The notes beneath the pieces were generated by a model that saw only the letters and a list, made by a program, of their open reading frames with translations, was not told the DNA's origin and made no database searches. DNA of 64,000 nt, from positions 1-64,000 of the forward strand of contig NZ_LBMD01000002.1 of the NCBI RefSeq assembly GCF_001293645.1, read 5' to 3'. This stretch comes from Bacillus sp. CHD6a (GTDB lineage: Bacteria; Bacillota; Bacilli; Bacillales; Bacillaceae_I). Numbering within the stretch: position 1 is the stretch's first letter; every line of letters begins with the position of its first letter. Shown in pieces: positions 6,993 to 17,178 of the stretch. The position numbers were made by a program, and so were the translations under genes.

Positions 6993-8531
6993 TTAGTCCT
7001 TTTTCTCCCCACTCACCGGTTTCGTAACGTTGGTGAATTTCTCGCTTTTGAATGATTTCATGAGCGAGAAGACCATCAGTATCATGATGATGGCGAATGG
7101 GAAAGCGGCGATGATGGAAGCGGTTTGAAGTGCTTTGAGTCCACCGGTCCATAATAGAATCGCTGCTGCTGCCGATTGGATAAGCCCCCACACAAACTTG
7201 ATGGAGTTTGGTGGATGCAGGCTGCCGTTGGTTGTTTGCATGCCAAGGACAAAGGTTGCTGAATCTGCTGAAGTGATGAAGAAGGTGCAGATCAGGAAGA
7301 TGGCAAGACCGGACATGATCATGCCAAGTGGGTAGTTTTGCAAGACAGAGAACAGTGCGACTTCCGTGCCAGACTCGGTAATGACACTATACACCGGAAT
7401 GCCTTCAAAATACTCCAAGAATATGGCAGATCCTCCGAATACGGAGAACCATAGTCCACCGAAAATAGTTGGAACCAATAGGACTCCCAGCAAGAACTCA
7501 CGAATTGTGCGTCCACGAGAAATACGGGCGATGAACGTACCTACAAATGGTGCCCAAGCGATCCACCATGCCCAATAGAAAATGGTCCAATCCTGAACCC
7601 ATGAATTGTCCGCGTCAAACGGGAACAAACGGAAGCTCATGGAAGGCAAATTCTGAATGTAGCTTCCAACGGTTGTTGTAAACAGATCCATAATAAAATT
7701 GGTTGGCCCTGCGAACAGCAAGAACAACATTAATGAAATTGCGAGCACAACATTCAGGTTACTTAAGTATTTAATCCCCTTGTTCAAGCCTGTCTGTGCC
7801 GATAACATAAACAGTACGGTCACCACTGCAATCACGATCAGTTGAGTCGTGATATTGTTTGTGATGGCCGGAGTGACGCTCGCTAGGCCGCCACTGATTT
7901 GGATGGCTCCAAGCCCAAGGGAAGTAGCAACCCCAAAGATTGTAGCGAAAACTGCGATAAAATTAATGAAGGTACCAAGATTGCCATCGACCCGATCACC
8001 TAAAAGTGGTCGTAAGATGGAACTGATAACTCCTGGTGAGCCTTTTCTAAACTGGAAATACGCTAAAGCAAGCGCGATGACAGAATAGATGGCCCAAGGA
8101 TGCAGTCCCCAATGGAAAAATGAATAGCGCATTGCTACCCTGGCCGCTTCAGCCGTCTCCCCTTCTCCGGTCGGTGGGGCGAAAAAATGATACATTGGCT
8201 CTGAAGCACCCCAAAATACTAATCCGATACCCATCCCGGCACTAAATAACATCGCAAACCATGTGATGTAATTGTATTCCGGTTCGTCCGTGTCTTTGCC
8301 AAGTTTAATACGTCCGAATTTAGTGAATATAAGAATAATGCTAAATAACAAAAATCCTGTTGCAGTTAAAAGGTAAAACCAACCGAACTTATCTACAATA
8401 AAACCTTGTACAGCTTCTGTTACAGGCTTTAAAGCGGCGTCTCCCAACATGCTTGCGGGAATTACACCCCAAATGATGAATAAGACAGCAACAATAATAG
8501 AAACAATAAACACAGGGGTTGTTTTCTTCAA
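6993..8531 (-). CDS. BCCT family glycine betaine/choline transporter
   Basis: A 512-aa protein with 12 membrane segments. The BCCT hallmarks are clear: GMGIGLVFWGASEPMYHF near residues 100-117, and the Trp-rich WTIFYWAWWIAWAPF stretch near 314-328 followed by RISRGRTIREF. OpuD/BetL-type members import glycine betaine with sodium for osmoprotection. The exact substrate cannot be read from sequence, so no symbol is given. It starts at ATG 8531 with a GGAG-type site just upstream on the minus strand. It stands alone between two terminators. Confidence 0.92.
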   Translation of the reverse strand: MKKTTPVFIVSIIVAVLFIIWGVIPASMLGDAALKPVTEAVQGFIVDKFGWFYLLTATGFLLFSIILIFTKFGRIKLGKDTDEPEYNYITWFAMLFSAGMGIGLVFWGASEPMYHFFAPPTGEGETAEAARVAMRYSFFHWGLHPWAIYSVIALALAYFQFRKGSPGVISSILRPLLGDRVDGNLGTFINFIAVFATIFGVATSLGLGAIQISGGLASVTPAITNNITTQLIVIAVVTVLFMLSAQTGLNKGIKYLSNLNVVLAISLMLFLLFAGPTNFIMDLFTTTVGSYIQNLPSMSFRLFPFDADNSWVQDWTIFYWAWWIAWAPFVGTFIARISRGRTIREFLLGVLLVPTIFGGLWFSVFGGSAIFLEYFEGIPVYSVITESGTEVALFSVLQNYPLGMIMSGLAIFLICTFFITSADSATFVLGMQTTNGSLHPPNSIKFVWGLIQSAAAAILLWTGGLKALQTASIIAAFPFAIIMILMVFSLMKSFKSEKFTNVTKPVSGEKKD

Positions 8532-8655
8532 AATATTTTCACTCCTTTAATGATTTCTCATCACTTCTTTCATAAATTAAGTATTTGTTACAAAAACGAC
8601 AGCTATACCATAGTAACACTTCTGGGACTTTAGACCAATTAATTTACCTTAAGTG

Positions 8656-8685
8656 TTTACAGGTTATAGCAGGTTCCATTAGAAT
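8656..8685 (+). promoter_or_regulatory. Probable sigma-A promoter for yebE-yebG
   Basis: TTTACA (8656-8661) and TAGAAT (8680-8685) are separated by 18 bases, about 35 bases ahead of the yebE start. Spacing is one base over ideal. Confidence 0.45.
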
Positions 8686-8720
8686 TAGATACTAGATTTA
8701 GGCTCTAGGAGGCAGGTATC

Positions 8721-9296
8721 TTGCTTGAAAATAGTTTAGTTATGGTAGCAATCATTATCATTATCAATATTGTTTACGTATCATTTTTTACCATACGAAT
8801 GATTTTGACGTTAAAGGGGCAGCGTTACTTAGCTGCGGGAATCAGCATGGTAGAGGTTGTCATTTATGTGGTAGGTCTAGGCCTGGTACTGGACAATCTG
8901 AATGAAATCCAAAACTTGGCTGCCTACGCACTGGGTTATGGTGTAGGCGTTATTGTCGGAATGAAAATAGAAGAAAAGCTGGCGCTTGGATACACCACAG
9001 TAAATGTCATTACGAAGGAATATGACAAGGATCTGCCAAAGCTTTTGCGTGAAAAAGGGTACGGGGTGACCAACTGGCAGGCAAATGGGCTTGAAGGCGA
9101 CCGAATGGCCCTGCAAATTTTAACCCCTCGAAAATACGAGGTGAGCTTGTATCATGCCATCAAAGAACATGACCCTAAGGCATTCATTATTGCGTATGAG
9201 CCAAAAACCATTCACGGTGGTTTCTGGGTAAAAGCTGTAAAGGAAAGGAAAATTAAAGAATGGGTAAGACGCCGCGAAAACGAAAATTCGAAGTAA
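8721..9296 (+). CDS. yebE: UPF0316 / DUF2179 membrane protein YebE
   Basis: A 191-aa protein. Three N-terminal membrane helices (about 5-25, 35-55, 62-82) are followed by a cytoplasmic DUF2179-type domain with [20 protein letters not shown] near residue 92 and [16 protein letters not shown] near 153-168. The start is TTG, set by AGGAGG 8 bases upstream. Synteny with B. subtilis yebE-yebG-purE supports the name. The function is unknown. The next gene begins inside its 3' end (37-base overlap). Confidence 0.88.
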   Translation: MLENSLVMVAIIIIINIVYVSFFTIRMILTLKGQRYLAAGISMVEVVIYVVGLGLVLDNLNEIQNLAAYALGYGVGVIVGMKIEEKLALGYTTVNVITKEYDKDLPKLLREKGYGVTNWQANGLEGDRMALQILTPRKYEVSLYHAIKEHDPKAFIIAYEPKTIHGGFWVKAVKERKIKEWVRRRENENSK

Positions 9297-9466
9297 TGGA
9301 AAATGAAACGATCAGTGAATGCCTTGACCGAATGGCAAAAGAAGGCTATATGCCCTCACGCCGGATGGAAGAGCCCATTTTCCAGGAGACGGTAAAAAAC
9401 GGACACAAAGAAGTGCATCCAATCGGAAGAAAAATAGTATTCGAAGGAAAATTAATCGAAAAATAA
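9260..9466 (+). CDS. yebG: NETI-motif protein YebG
   Basis: A 68-aa soluble, basic protein. It carries the defining [19 protein letters not shown] motif at residues ~14-32 and [10 protein letters not shown] next to it, followed by [13 protein letters not shown] at the end. The start at 9260 overlaps yebE, preceded by a GGAAA/AAAGAA region; an internal ATG at 9296 would remove the basic N-terminus. It is conserved in Bacillus directly ahead of purE. No biochemical role is known to me. Confidence 0.85.
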   Translation: MGKTPRKRKFEVMENETISECLDRMAKEGYMPSRRMEEPIFQETVKNGHKEVHPIGRKIVFEGKLIEK

Positions 9467-9471
9467 CACCA

Positions 9472-9515
9472 AAATACGAACATTAATCGATAAATAAACT
9501 ACATTGTTCATGATT
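9472..9515 (+). promoter_or_regulatory. Pair of PurR boxes
   Basis: AAATACGAACATT (9472-9484) differs by one base from the PurBox consensus AWWWCCGAACWWT. A weaker inverted copy, ATTGTTCATGATT, is at 9503-9515. They sit immediately upstream of the -35 element of the pur promoter, as in B. subtilis, where PurR represses when PRPP is low. Confidence 0.7.
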
Positions 9516-9519
9516 TCCG

Positions 9520-9548
9520 TTGACATTAACGGGAATAGACGGTAAGAT
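9520..9548 (+). promoter_or_regulatory. Sigma-A promoter of the purine operon
   Basis: TTGACA (9520-9525), 17 bases, then TAAGAT (9543-9548). The transcript would start near 9555, ahead of the guanine riboswitch. Confidence 0.8.
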
Positions 9549-9586
9549 AAACGTAGATGAAAACGAATAAAAAACAAATAATGAAA

Positions 9587-9654
9587 CCTCATATAATTTT
9601 GGGAATATGGCCCATAAGTTTCTACCCGACCGCCACATTGGTCGGACTATGAGG
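9587..9654 (+). ncRNA. Guanine-sensing purine riboswitch aptamer
   Basis: The P1 stem is formed by CCTCATA and TATGAGG at the two ends. The J1/2 and J2/3 signatures ATAAT and AGTTTCTACC are present, as are kissing loops between TGGCCCA-type and CGACCGCCACATTGGTCGG-type hairpins. The specificity base in the GGACTATG segment is C (9647), which pairs guanine; adenine aptamers have U. With the terminator downstream it should stop pur transcription when guanine or hypoxanthine is plentiful. Confidence 0.93.
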
Positions 9655-9714
9655 GGAAGTTAACACCATCTATGTTTTTCATGGCGACTCAGTTTGTTTA
9701 CCTATGCTAATGAA

Positions 9715-9775
9715 AGCCCAGATGGACTGCTTTCCCTCCTAAAACAGGGACAGTCCATTTGGGCTTTTCTGTTTC
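9715..9775 (+). terminator. Riboswitch-controlled terminator ahead of purE
   Basis: AGCCCAGATGGACTG pairs with CAGTCCATTTGGGCT and is followed by TTTTCTGTTT. It is the expression platform of the guanine riboswitch. The loop region is long (about 28 bases) and holds a small TCCCT/AGGGA stem. Confidence 0.85.
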
Positions 9776-9796
9776 TAAAAGTTTCTGTTAAACGCC

Positions 9797-9840
9797 GCTG
9801 TTTCTTTCCGCAAAAGGCTTCGCTTTCCGTGGGAAACAGC
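9797..9840 (-). repeat. Mini copy of the dispersed hairpin element
   Basis: GCTGTTTC (9797-9804) and GAAACAGC (9833-9840) form a perfect terminal stem around a short core that keeps the CTTCGCTTTCC segment of the full element. It looks like an internally deleted copy in minus orientation, 20 bases before a full copy. Confidence 0.65.
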
Positions 9841-9860
9841 TAGGTAGTAATAAAATCCAC

Positions 9861-9989
9861 CCTGTTGACTGAAGTGCAAGGTGTGAGACTCCAGCGGGAG
9901 GTAGCGGTAGCTTGAGACCCCGCAACGAAGTGAGGAGGCTCAAGCACACGCCCCGCGGAAAGCGAACACCTGGAACGAAAGTAAACAGG
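9861..9989 (+). repeat. Dispersed hairpin element A (pur leader)
   Basis: A 129-bp element bounded by CCTGTTGACT and AGTAAACAGG. It has an internal CTCC/GGAG hairpin after GAGA and a stem GCTTGAG (9910-9916) / CTCAAGC (9939-9945) around a conserved ACCCCGCAACGAAGTGAGGAGG loop. It lies between the riboswitch terminator and purE. Confidence 0.8.
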
Positions 9990-10033
9990 GAGTCAAACAG
10001 ATAACCATTCAAATCAATAAGGGAGGCAACAAA

Positions 10034-10505
<472 letters not shown>

Positions 10506-10522
<17 letters not shown>

Positions 10523-11660
10523 ACATATCGTTCCACCAGCAACCATTGGAATCATCGGCGGCGGACAACTTGGTCGGATGATGGCACTATCAGCAAAGGC
10601 AATGGGCTTTAAAATCGCTGTGCTTGATCCAACTCCAGATTCTCCTTGCGGACAGGTCGCAGACATTGAAATAACCGCGGCATTTAGTGATATGGAAGCG
10701 ATCAAAAAACTTGCGTCACTATCCGATGTCGTCACGTATGAGTTTGAAAACATCGATTATGAAGCATTGACCTGGCTAGAAGAGAACGCTTATTTGCCAC
10801 AAGGCAGCGAAGTGTTGAAAGTCACCCAGCATCGCGGAACCGAAAAAAGAGCGATTGAAGCAGCAGGCCTTCAGGTTGCACCTTTTATGGAAGTAACGAC
10901 AAAGGCAGAGCTTCATGAAGCCATCCAGAAAATCGGGTATCCAAGCGTCCTGAAAACATGCCGATTCGGTTATGATGGCAAAGGGCAGGTAGTGTTGAAG
11001 GATGAATCAGCTCTTGAACAGGCTGCACAACTTTTAGAACACGGCGAATGTGTCCTAGAAAAATGGATTCCTTTTACAAAAGAAATCTCAGTTGTAGTAG
11101 CACGAAGCACAACAGGCGAAATTAAAGCATTCCCTGTCGGTGAAAACGAACATAGAGAAAATATTTTATATAAAACAATAGCACCAGCAAGGGTTGATCA
11201 AATACTAGAGATGAACGCAATCCAAAGTGCAATGACATTAGCAAGGCACTTCCATCTTATCGGGACCCTGGCAGTGGAAATGTTCGTCCTTGAAGATGGA
11301 ACCTTCTATATAAATGAACTGGCACCAAGACCGCACAACTCGGGGCACTATACGATGGATGCTTGCGAAACCTCACAATTCGAGCAGCACATCCGAGCAG
11401 TGACTGGAATGCCTCTTGGCAAAACGACCTTATGGAAGCAAGCGGTAATGGTTAATCTATTAGGGGAGCATGTGGACGCGGCAATGGAACACATTCCACA
11501 TTATGAAAATGCAAAGCTTCATTTATATGGCAAGCACGAGAAAAAAGAGAAACGAAAAATGGGACATATCAATATTTTAGCTGATACAATAGAACAGGCT
11601 TTGGAGCAAGAGGCTTCCTGGCAGATTTGGAACACAGTTGAACGGAGGATTTTAACATGA
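10506..11660 (+). CDS. purK: 5-(carboxyamino)imidazole ribonucleotide synthase PurK
   Basis: A 384-aa ATP-grasp enzyme making N5-CAIR from AIR, bicarbonate and ATP. The N-terminal fold starts with [13 protein letters not shown] at residues ~14-26. ATP-grasp motifs include [15 protein letters not shown] near 148-162 and the Mg-binding [12 protein letters not shown] near 273-284. The start is GTG at 10506, inside the purE coding end; no strong ribosome site is visible, which fits translational coupling. The length is normal for the family. Confidence 0.96.
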
Positions 11661-12949
11661 TTGAACGTTATACAAGACCCGAGATGGGCGCGATTTGGAC
11701 AGAAGAAAACCGATTTCAGGCTTGGCTTGAAGTAGAAATCTTAGCTTGTGAAGCATGGGCAGAACTTGGGGATATCCCGAAAGAAGACGTAAAGGTACTT
11801 CGTGAAAAAGCATCCTTTGATATCGAGCGCATTAAAGAGATCGAAGCGGAAACTCGCCATGACGTGGTTGCATTTACAAGAGCGGTATCTGAAACACTTG
11901 GAGACGAGAAAAAGTGGGTGCATTATGGTTTAACTTCCACAGATGTAGTCGACACAGCACTTTCCTACCAGCTGAAGCAGGCTAACGAGATCCTACTTGC
12001 TGACATCGAACGCTTCGTTGCTATTTTAAAAGAGAAAGCGCAAGACCATAAATACACGGTCATGATGGGCCGTACACACGGTGTGCACGCAGAGCCGACA
12101 ACATTCGGTTTAAAGCTTGCCCTATGGTACGAGGAAATGAAACGTAACCTTGAGCGTTTCAAGCAAGCAGCAGAAGGCATCGAGTTCGGAAAAATCTCCG
12201 GTGCGGTTGGAACTTACGCAAACATCAATCCGTTTGTAGAAGAGTATGTGTGTGAAAAATTAGGTCTGCAACGCGCGCCAATCTCCACACAAACGTTGCA
12301 ACGTGACCGTCATGCTCATTACTTAAGCACACTGGCGTTGATCGCAACTTCTATCGAAAAGTTCGCAGTCGAAGTTCGTGGCCTACAAAAGAGTGAAACA
12401 CGCGAAGTGGAAGAGTTCTTCGCAAAAGGGCAAAAAGGATCTTCCGCAATGCCGCACAAACGGAACCCAATCGGTTCGGAAAACATGACAGGCCTTGCAC
12501 GTGTAATCCGCGGTTACATGATGACAGCTTACGAGAATGTGCCACTTTGGCATGAGCGCGATATCTCACATTCTTCAGCAGAGCGTATTATTTTACCGGA
12601 CAGCACGATTGCATTGAACTACATGTTGAACCGTTTTGGCAACATCATCAAAAACTTAACGGTGTTCCCGGAAAACATGAAGCGCAACATGGACCGTACA
12701 TTGGGGCTTATTTACTCCCAACGCGTGTTGCTTGCGTTGATCGACACTGGCATGTCCCGTGAGGAAGCGTATGACACAGTTCAGCCAAAAGCGATGGAAG
12801 CATGGGAAAAGCAAGTCCATTTCCGTGAGCTAGTAGAAGGCGAAGAGAAAATCACGTCCCGCCTGACTCCGGCACAAATCGAAGACTGCTTCGACTACAA
12901 CTACCATCTGCAGCATGTAGATACGATTTTTGACCGACTAGGGCTATAA
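11657..12949 (+). CDS. purB: Adenylosuccinate lyase PurB
   Basis: A 430-aa member of the fumarase/aspartase superfamily. It cleaves both SAICAR and adenylosuccinate, releasing fumarate. The signature loop [11 protein letters not shown] is at about residues 262-272. [14 protein letters not shown] near 138-151 holds the catalytic His, and TSTDVVDTA lies near 94-102. The ATG overlaps the purK stop by 4 bases, and GGAGG sits just before it. The gap to purC that follows is 367 bases and filled by two repeat elements. Confidence 0.97.
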   Translation: MIERYTRPEMGAIWTEENRFQAWLEVEILACEAWAELGDIPKEDVKVLREKASFDIERIKEIEAETRHDVVAFTRAVSETLGDEKKWVHYGLTSTDVVDTALSYQLKQANEILLADIERFVAILKEKAQDHKYTVMMGRTHGVHAEPTTFGLKLALWYEEMKRNLERFKQAAEGIEFGKISGAVGTYANINPFVEEYVCEKLGLQRAPISTQTLQRDRHAHYLSTLALIATSIEKFAVEVRGLQKSETREVEEFFAKGQKGSSAMPHKRNPIGSENMTGLARVIRGYMMTAYENVPLWHERDISHSSAERIILPDSTIALNYMLNRFGNIIKNLTVFPENMKRNMDRTLGLIYSQRVLLALIDTGMSREEAYDTVQPKAMEAWEKQVHFRELVEGEEKITSRLTPAQIEDCFDYNYHLQHVDTIFDRLGL

Positions 12950-12970
12950 AATATAAATTGGTAGAGCACC

Positions 12971-13096
12971 GCTGTTGCTTTCCGCACTGGGCTTCGCTTT
13001 CCTAGGGACGGTGCTTGAGCCTCCTCACTTCGTTGCGGGGTCTCAAGCTACCGTTATCCCCCTCAGGAGTCTTCGCCCTGTGCTCCAAGCAACAGC
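12971..13096 (-). repeat. Dispersed hairpin element B (purB-purC gap, inverted)
   Basis: A 126-bp copy in minus orientation. Terminal stem GCTGTTGCTT / AAGCAACAGC is perfect over 10 bp. Inner stem GCTTGAG (13013-13019) / CTCAAGC (13042-13048). It lies tail to tail with element C, 48 bases away. Confidence 0.82.
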
Positions 13097-13144
13097 TAGG
13101 TTGTTTCGTGATATTTACAATACCATTCATTCAAAGTGATTTAC

Positions 13145-13272
13145 CCTGGTGATTGGAGTGCAAGTTGTGAGACTCCTGCGGGAGGAAGGGACAGGGGAGA
13201 CCCCACAGGCGAAGCCGAGGAGGCTCCCGGACCGCCCGCGGAAAGCGAACAACTGGAACGGAGATCAACAGG
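13145..13272 (+). repeat. Dispersed hairpin element C (purB-purC gap)
   Basis: A 128-bp copy. Ends are CCTGGTGATT and GATCAACAGG. Inner stem GGGAG (13195-13199) / CTCCC (13224-13228) replaces the CTTGAG/CTCAAG stem of other copies with matching pairs. The purC reading frame happens to stay open through it to an ATG at 13149. Confidence 0.82.
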
Positions 13273-13316
13273 GAGTTTTTCCAAAAACCCATCTCTCTTT
13301 TACAGGAGGCAAACCC

Positions 13317-14042
13317 ATGACTTTGCAAAAGCAGGAACTACTATACGAAGGCAAAGCAAAACTGGTCTACTCAACAAACGACGAAAACATCGTTTGGATT
13401 CAATATAAAAACTCCGCCACCGCCTTCAACGGCGAAAAAAAAGCCGACATCACAGGCAAAGGCCGTTTGAATAACGAGATTACAAGCTTACTATTTTCCA
13501 TGCTCACAGAAGCTGGCATCGAAAACCACTTCATCGAGCGCAAGTCCGAAACAGAACAACTTGTAAAAAAAGTAGACATCATTCCACTTGAAGTCGTGGT
13601 CCGCAACATCACGGCCGGCAGCATGGCAAAACGCCTTGGAATAGAAGAAGGCATCACGCTCGAGCAACCAATCGTGGAGTTTTATTATAAAGATGACTCA
13701 CTTGGTGATCCGCTCATCACAGAAGATCATGTGCAACTTTTGAAGCTTGCAACACCTGCAGAAGTGGATATTTTGAAGCATGTAGCGCGCAAGGTGAACG
13801 ATGTATTATCGCAATTTTTCGAAAAGAAGAATTTGAGATTAGTTGATTTCAAGCTTGAATTTGGCAAAACGGTTGATGGCAGAATCATCTTGGCAGATGA
13901 GGTATCACCGGATACTTGCCGCCTGTGGGATAAGGAAACGAATGAGAAACTTGATAAAGATGTGTTCCGCAGAAATCTTGGAAGCCTGACAGATGCATAC
14001 GAAAAAATACTAGCACGTATTGGAGGAGAGCAGCATGTATAA
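13317..14042 (+). CDS. purC: SAICAR synthase PurC
   Basis: A 241-aa enzyme joining CAIR and aspartate with ATP. Visible motifs are YEGKAKLVY at residues 10-18, VVVRNITAGSMAKRLG near 93-108, and DFKLEFGKT near 177-185, with DEVSPDTCRLWD near 195-206. The frame is open upstream to 13149, but that part translates repeat element C. ATG 13317 has AGGAGG 8 bases before it, and the protein from there matches the family length. Confidence 0.97.
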   Translation: MTLQKQELLYEGKAKLVYSTNDENIVWIQYKNSATAFNGEKKADITGKGRLNNEITSLLFSMLTEAGIENHFIERKSETEQLVKKVDIIPLEVVVRNITAGSMAKRLGIEEGITLEQPIVEFYYKDDSLGDPLITEDHVQLLKLATPAEVDILKHVARKVNDVLSQFFEKKNLRLVDFKLEFGKTVDGRIILADEVSPDTCRLWDKETNEKLDKDVFRRNLGSLTDAYEKILARIGGEQHV

Positions 14043-14289
14043 AGTGAAGGTATTTGTAACGTTAAGAGAGAGCGTTTTAGATCCACAAGGAACAGCAGTG
14101 AAAAACTCGCTTCATAGTCTTTCTTATAAAGAGGTCGAAGAAGTTCGTATCGGAAAATTTTTAGAATTGACGATTGCAAAGTCTGACCGTGACCTAGACG
14201 TGCTTGTAAAGGAAATGTGCGAACGTTTATTGGCAAATACAGTGATTGAAGACTTCCGTTATGAGGTGGAGGAGGTTGTTGGATCGTGA
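14035..14289 (+). CDS. purS: FGAM synthase subunit PurS
   Basis: An 84-aa small subunit of the three-part formylglycinamidine synthase (PurS-PurQ-PurL) of Gram-positives. It passes ammonia from PurQ to PurL. Typical start [19 protein letters not shown] and central RIGKFLEL. An ATG at 14020 is possible, but GGAGGAGAG sits 6-8 bases before 14035. It overlaps purC by 8 bases and purQ by 4. Confidence 0.95.
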   Translation: MYKVKVFVTLRESVLDPQGTAVKNSLHSLSYKEVEEVRIGKFLELTIAKSDRDLDVLVKEMCERLLANTVIEDFRYEVEEVVGS

Positions 14290-14972
14290 AATTTGCAGTC
14301 ATCGTGTTTCCGGGCTCCAACTGTGATGTAGATATGTACCATGCAATCAAAGACGAGCTTGGGGAAGAAGTCGAGTATGTATGGCATGATGCAACGAACC
14401 TAGAGGAGTATGACGGAATTTTACTTCCAGGTGGATTTTCTTACGGGGATTACCTAAGATCTGGCGCAATTGCACGTTTTTCCAATGTCATGCTAGAAGT
14501 ACAAAAAGCAGCAGAAGCTGGTAAGCCAATTTTGGGTGTATGCAACGGGTTTCAAATTTTACTGGAGTCAGGTCTTCTTCCAGGGGCAATGAGAAGGAAT
14601 AAAAACTTGAAGTTTATGTGCCGTCCGGTGAAATTGAAAGTGGAGAATAACAAAACGATGTTCACGTCGGGGTACGAAAAAGATGAGATCATCACCATCC
14701 CCATAGCGCATGGGGAAGGAAATTACTATTGTGATGAGAAAACTCTAGGGGAATTAGTAAGCAATGGGCAAATTGCTTTTTCCTATAATGGTGACAATCC
14801 AAATGGTAGTCTACATGATATTGCCGGGATTGTAAATGAAAAAGGAAATGTACTTGGTATGATGCCACACCCGGAGAGAGCGGTTTCTGAGCTGTTAGGC
14901 AGCGCAGATGGCCTTAAACTCTTTCAATCTATCGTTCGTAATTGGAGGGAATCACATGTCGTTACTTCTTGA
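14286..14972 (+). CDS. purQ: FGAM synthase glutaminase subunit PurQ
   Basis: A 228-aa class I glutamine amidotransferase. The nucleophile Cys lies in GVCNGFQ near residue 86, with PHPERA near 193-198 holding the catalytic His and Glu. The FPGSNCDVD start motif and [17 protein letters not shown] near 47-63 are family hallmarks. It starts at GTG 14286 with GGAGGAGG upstream, overlapping the purS stop. Its end overlaps purL by 17 bases. Confidence 0.96.
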   Translation: MKFAVIVFPGSNCDVDMYHAIKDELGEEVEYVWHDATNLEEYDGILLPGGFSYGDYLRSGAIARFSNVMLEVQKAAEAGKPILGVCNGFQILLESGLLPGAMRRNKNLKFMCRPVKLKVENNKTMFTSGYEKDEIITIPIAHGEGNYYCDEKTLGELVSNGQIAFSYNGDNPNGSLHDIAGIVNEKGNVLGMMPHPERAVSELLGSADGLKLFQSIVRNWRESHVVTS

Positions 14973-17178
14973 GCCAAATCCAGAGATGATCAAAGCGGAA
15001 GGCATTTACCGTGAAATGGGACTAAGCGATGAAGAGTTTCTAATGGTAGAAAAAATTCTTGGGCGTTTGCCAAACTACACAGAAACCGGGTTATTCTCGG
15101 TGATGTGGTCGGAGCATTGCAGTTACAAGAATTCAAAGCCGGTATTGCGCAAATTCCCAACAGATGGACCAAAAGTATTACAAGGCCCTGGGGAAGGTGC
15201 AGGAATTGTGGACATCGGTGATAATCAGGCAGTGGTGTTCAAAATAGAAAGTCATAATCACCCGTCTGCCATCGAGCCTTATCAAGGTGCAGCGACAGGT
15301 GTCGGCGGCATCATCCGCGATGTCTTTTCCATGGGCGCACGTCCGATTGCGTTATTGAATTCTTTGCGCTTTGGGGAACTAACATCTCCACGTGTGAAAT
15401 ATTTGTTTGAAGAAGTGGTGGCAGGAATCGCAGGATACGGGAACTGTGTGGGCATCCCGACAGTTGGCGGTGAGATCCAGTTTGACCCAGCCTATGATGG
15501 CAACCCGCTAGTGAACGCGATGTGTGTGGGTCTGATCAATCATGAAGATATTAAAAAAGGGCAGGCAAAAGGTGTCGGGAATACGGTCATGTACGTTGGG
15601 GCAAAAACGGGACGCGATGGGATTCACGGGGCAACTTTTGCATCAGAAGAGCTTTCTGAAGCATCAGAAGAGAAACGTCCAGCGGTTCAAGTTGGCGATC
15701 CTTTTATGGAAAAATTATTATTGGAAGCTTGCTTGGAAATCGTGAAATGGGATGGCCTTGTAGGAATTCAAGATATGGGAGCAGCTGGATTAACTAGTTC
15801 TTCTGCGGAAATGGCATCAAAGGCAGGTTCCGGAATTGAAATGAACCTGGACCTTGTGCCACAGCGCGAAACAGGCATGACTGGTTATGAAATGATGCTT
15901 TCTGAATCCCAAGAACGCATGCTGATTGTGGTGGAAGCGGGCCGTGAGCACGAAGCGCACGAAATCGTTTCAAAATATGGCTTAGAAGCTGTATCCATTG
16001 GAAAAGTGACAGATGACAAAAAACTTCGCCTTGTTCACAAAGGGGAAGTGATTGCAGATGTACCGGTGGATGCGCTAGCTGAAGAAGCTCCTGTTTACCA
16101 TAAACCATCAAGCGAACCTGCTTATTACCGTGAGTTCCAGGAGATGGAGGTAGCGGTGCCGGAAGTAGCTGACTACGAAGAGACTTTGGTTGCACTCTTG
16201 AAGCAGCCGACCATCGCAAGCAAAGAGTGGGTTTATGATCAATACGACTATCAAGTTCGAACAAATACAGTAGTAGTGCCAGGTTCTGACGCAGCAGTTG
16301 TGCGTATCCGTGGTACGGAAAAAGCCTTGGCGATGACAACAGATTGTAACTCCCGTTATCTATATCTAGATCCGGAAGTAGGCGGAATGATCGCAGTTGC
16401 TGAAGCGGCACGTAATATTGTGTGTTCGGGTGCGAAGCCATTGGCGATAACAGATTGCTTGAACTTTGGTAATCCTGAAAAGCCGGAGATCTTCTGGCAG
16501 ATTGAAAAAGCAACAGACGGCATGAGTGAAGCTTGCCGTAAATTAGAGTCGCCAGTTATCGGTGGAAATGTATCTTTATACAACGAAACAAACGGTGTGG
16601 CTGTTTACCCAACGCCAGTTGTCGGCATGGTTGGGTTGATTGATGATTTGAAACATGTGACGACTCAGGAGTTTAAAAATGAAGACGATCTGATTTATGT
16701 GATTGGGGAGACAGCTGCTGAGTTTGGTGGAAGTGAGTTGCAGAAGTTGACGCATGGCAAGATTTTCGGGAAGGCACCTGCGATTGATTTGAATGTGGAA
16801 GCTAAACGCCAGGATGAACTGTTAGCTGCGATTCGCGCTGGTCTTGTAGCATCAGCCCATGATGTGTCTGAAGGTGGAGTGGCTGTGGCGTTGGCGGAAA
16901 GTGCGATGGGCGCTCGCGGCTTGGGGGCTTCTGTTACACTAACGGGCGACATGACGTCTGCACTTTTCAGCGAAACACAATCTCGCTTTGTTGTCTCTGT
17001 TCGTCCAGAAAATCAAGAAACATTTGAGGCAATGGTATCGGATGCTAGTTTAGTAGGAACGGTCACAGCAACAGGAAATCTTCATATTGAATCGGCATCA
17101 CGTGAAGTTGCAGTTCACGTTTCTGTGAACGACCTTCGCGATGCTTGGAAAGGAGCTATTCCATGCTTGCTGAACTAA
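14956..17178 (+). CDS. purL: FGAM synthase large subunit PurL
   Basis: A 740-aa AIR-synthase-fold enzyme that converts FGAR to FGAM with ATP and ammonia. The active region [13 protein letters not shown] lies near residues 49-61, ESHNHPSA near 94, and [15 protein letters not shown]-type ATP site near 635-648. Start 14956 is preceded by GGAGGGA; a frame-open ATG at 14908 lies inside purQ and gives a longer, less typical N-terminus. It overlaps purF by 16 bases. Confidence 0.97.
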   Translation: MSLLLEPNPEMIKAEGIYREMGLSDEEFLMVEKILGRLPNYTETGLFSVMWSEHCSYKNSKPVLRKFPTDGPKVLQGPGEGAGIVDIGDNQAVVFKIESHNHPSAIEPYQGAATGVGGIIRDVFSMGARPIALLNSLRFGELTSPRVKYLFEEVVAGIAGYGNCVGIPTVGGEIQFDPAYDGNPLVNAMCVGLINHEDIKKGQAKGVGNTVMYVGAKTGRDGIHGATFASEELSEASEEKRPAVQVGDPFMEKLLLEACLEIVKWDGLVGIQDMGAAGLTSSSAEMASKAGSGIEMNLDLVPQRETGMTGYEMMLSESQERMLIVVEAGREHEAHEIVSKYGLEAVSIGKVTDDKKLRLVHKGEVIADVPVDALAEEAPVYHKPSSEPAYYREFQEMEVAVPEVADYEETLVALLKQPTIASKEWVYDQYDYQVRTNTVVVPGSDAAVVRIRGTEKALAMTTDCNSRYLYLDPEVGGMIAVAEAARNIVCSGAKPLAITDCLNFGNPEKPEIFWQIEKATDGMSEACRKLESPVIGGNVSLYNETNGVAVYPTPVVGMVGLIDDLKHVTTQEFKNEDDLIYVIGETAAEFGGSELQKLTHGKIFGKAPAIDLNVEAKRQDELLAAIRAGLVASAHDVSEGGVAVALAESAMGARGLGASVTLTGDMTSALFSETQSRFVVSVRPENQETFEAMVSDASLVGTVTATGNLHIESASREVAVHVSVNDLRDAWKGAIPCLLN

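Noticed and set aside
9797-9989. The pur leader repeats as a second riboswitch
   Set aside because: The same fold occurs at unrelated places, including between genes of other operons and downstream of putP, so it is a dispersed element, not a purine sensor.
13149-13316. N-terminal extension of purC from ATG 13149
   Set aside because: It is the translation of repeat element C; the family start and a good ribosome site are at 13317.
16356-16583. Long minus-strand open frames inside purL, purF, pcrA and ligA
   Set aside because: They are antisense shadows of well-conserved genes, without ribosome sites.
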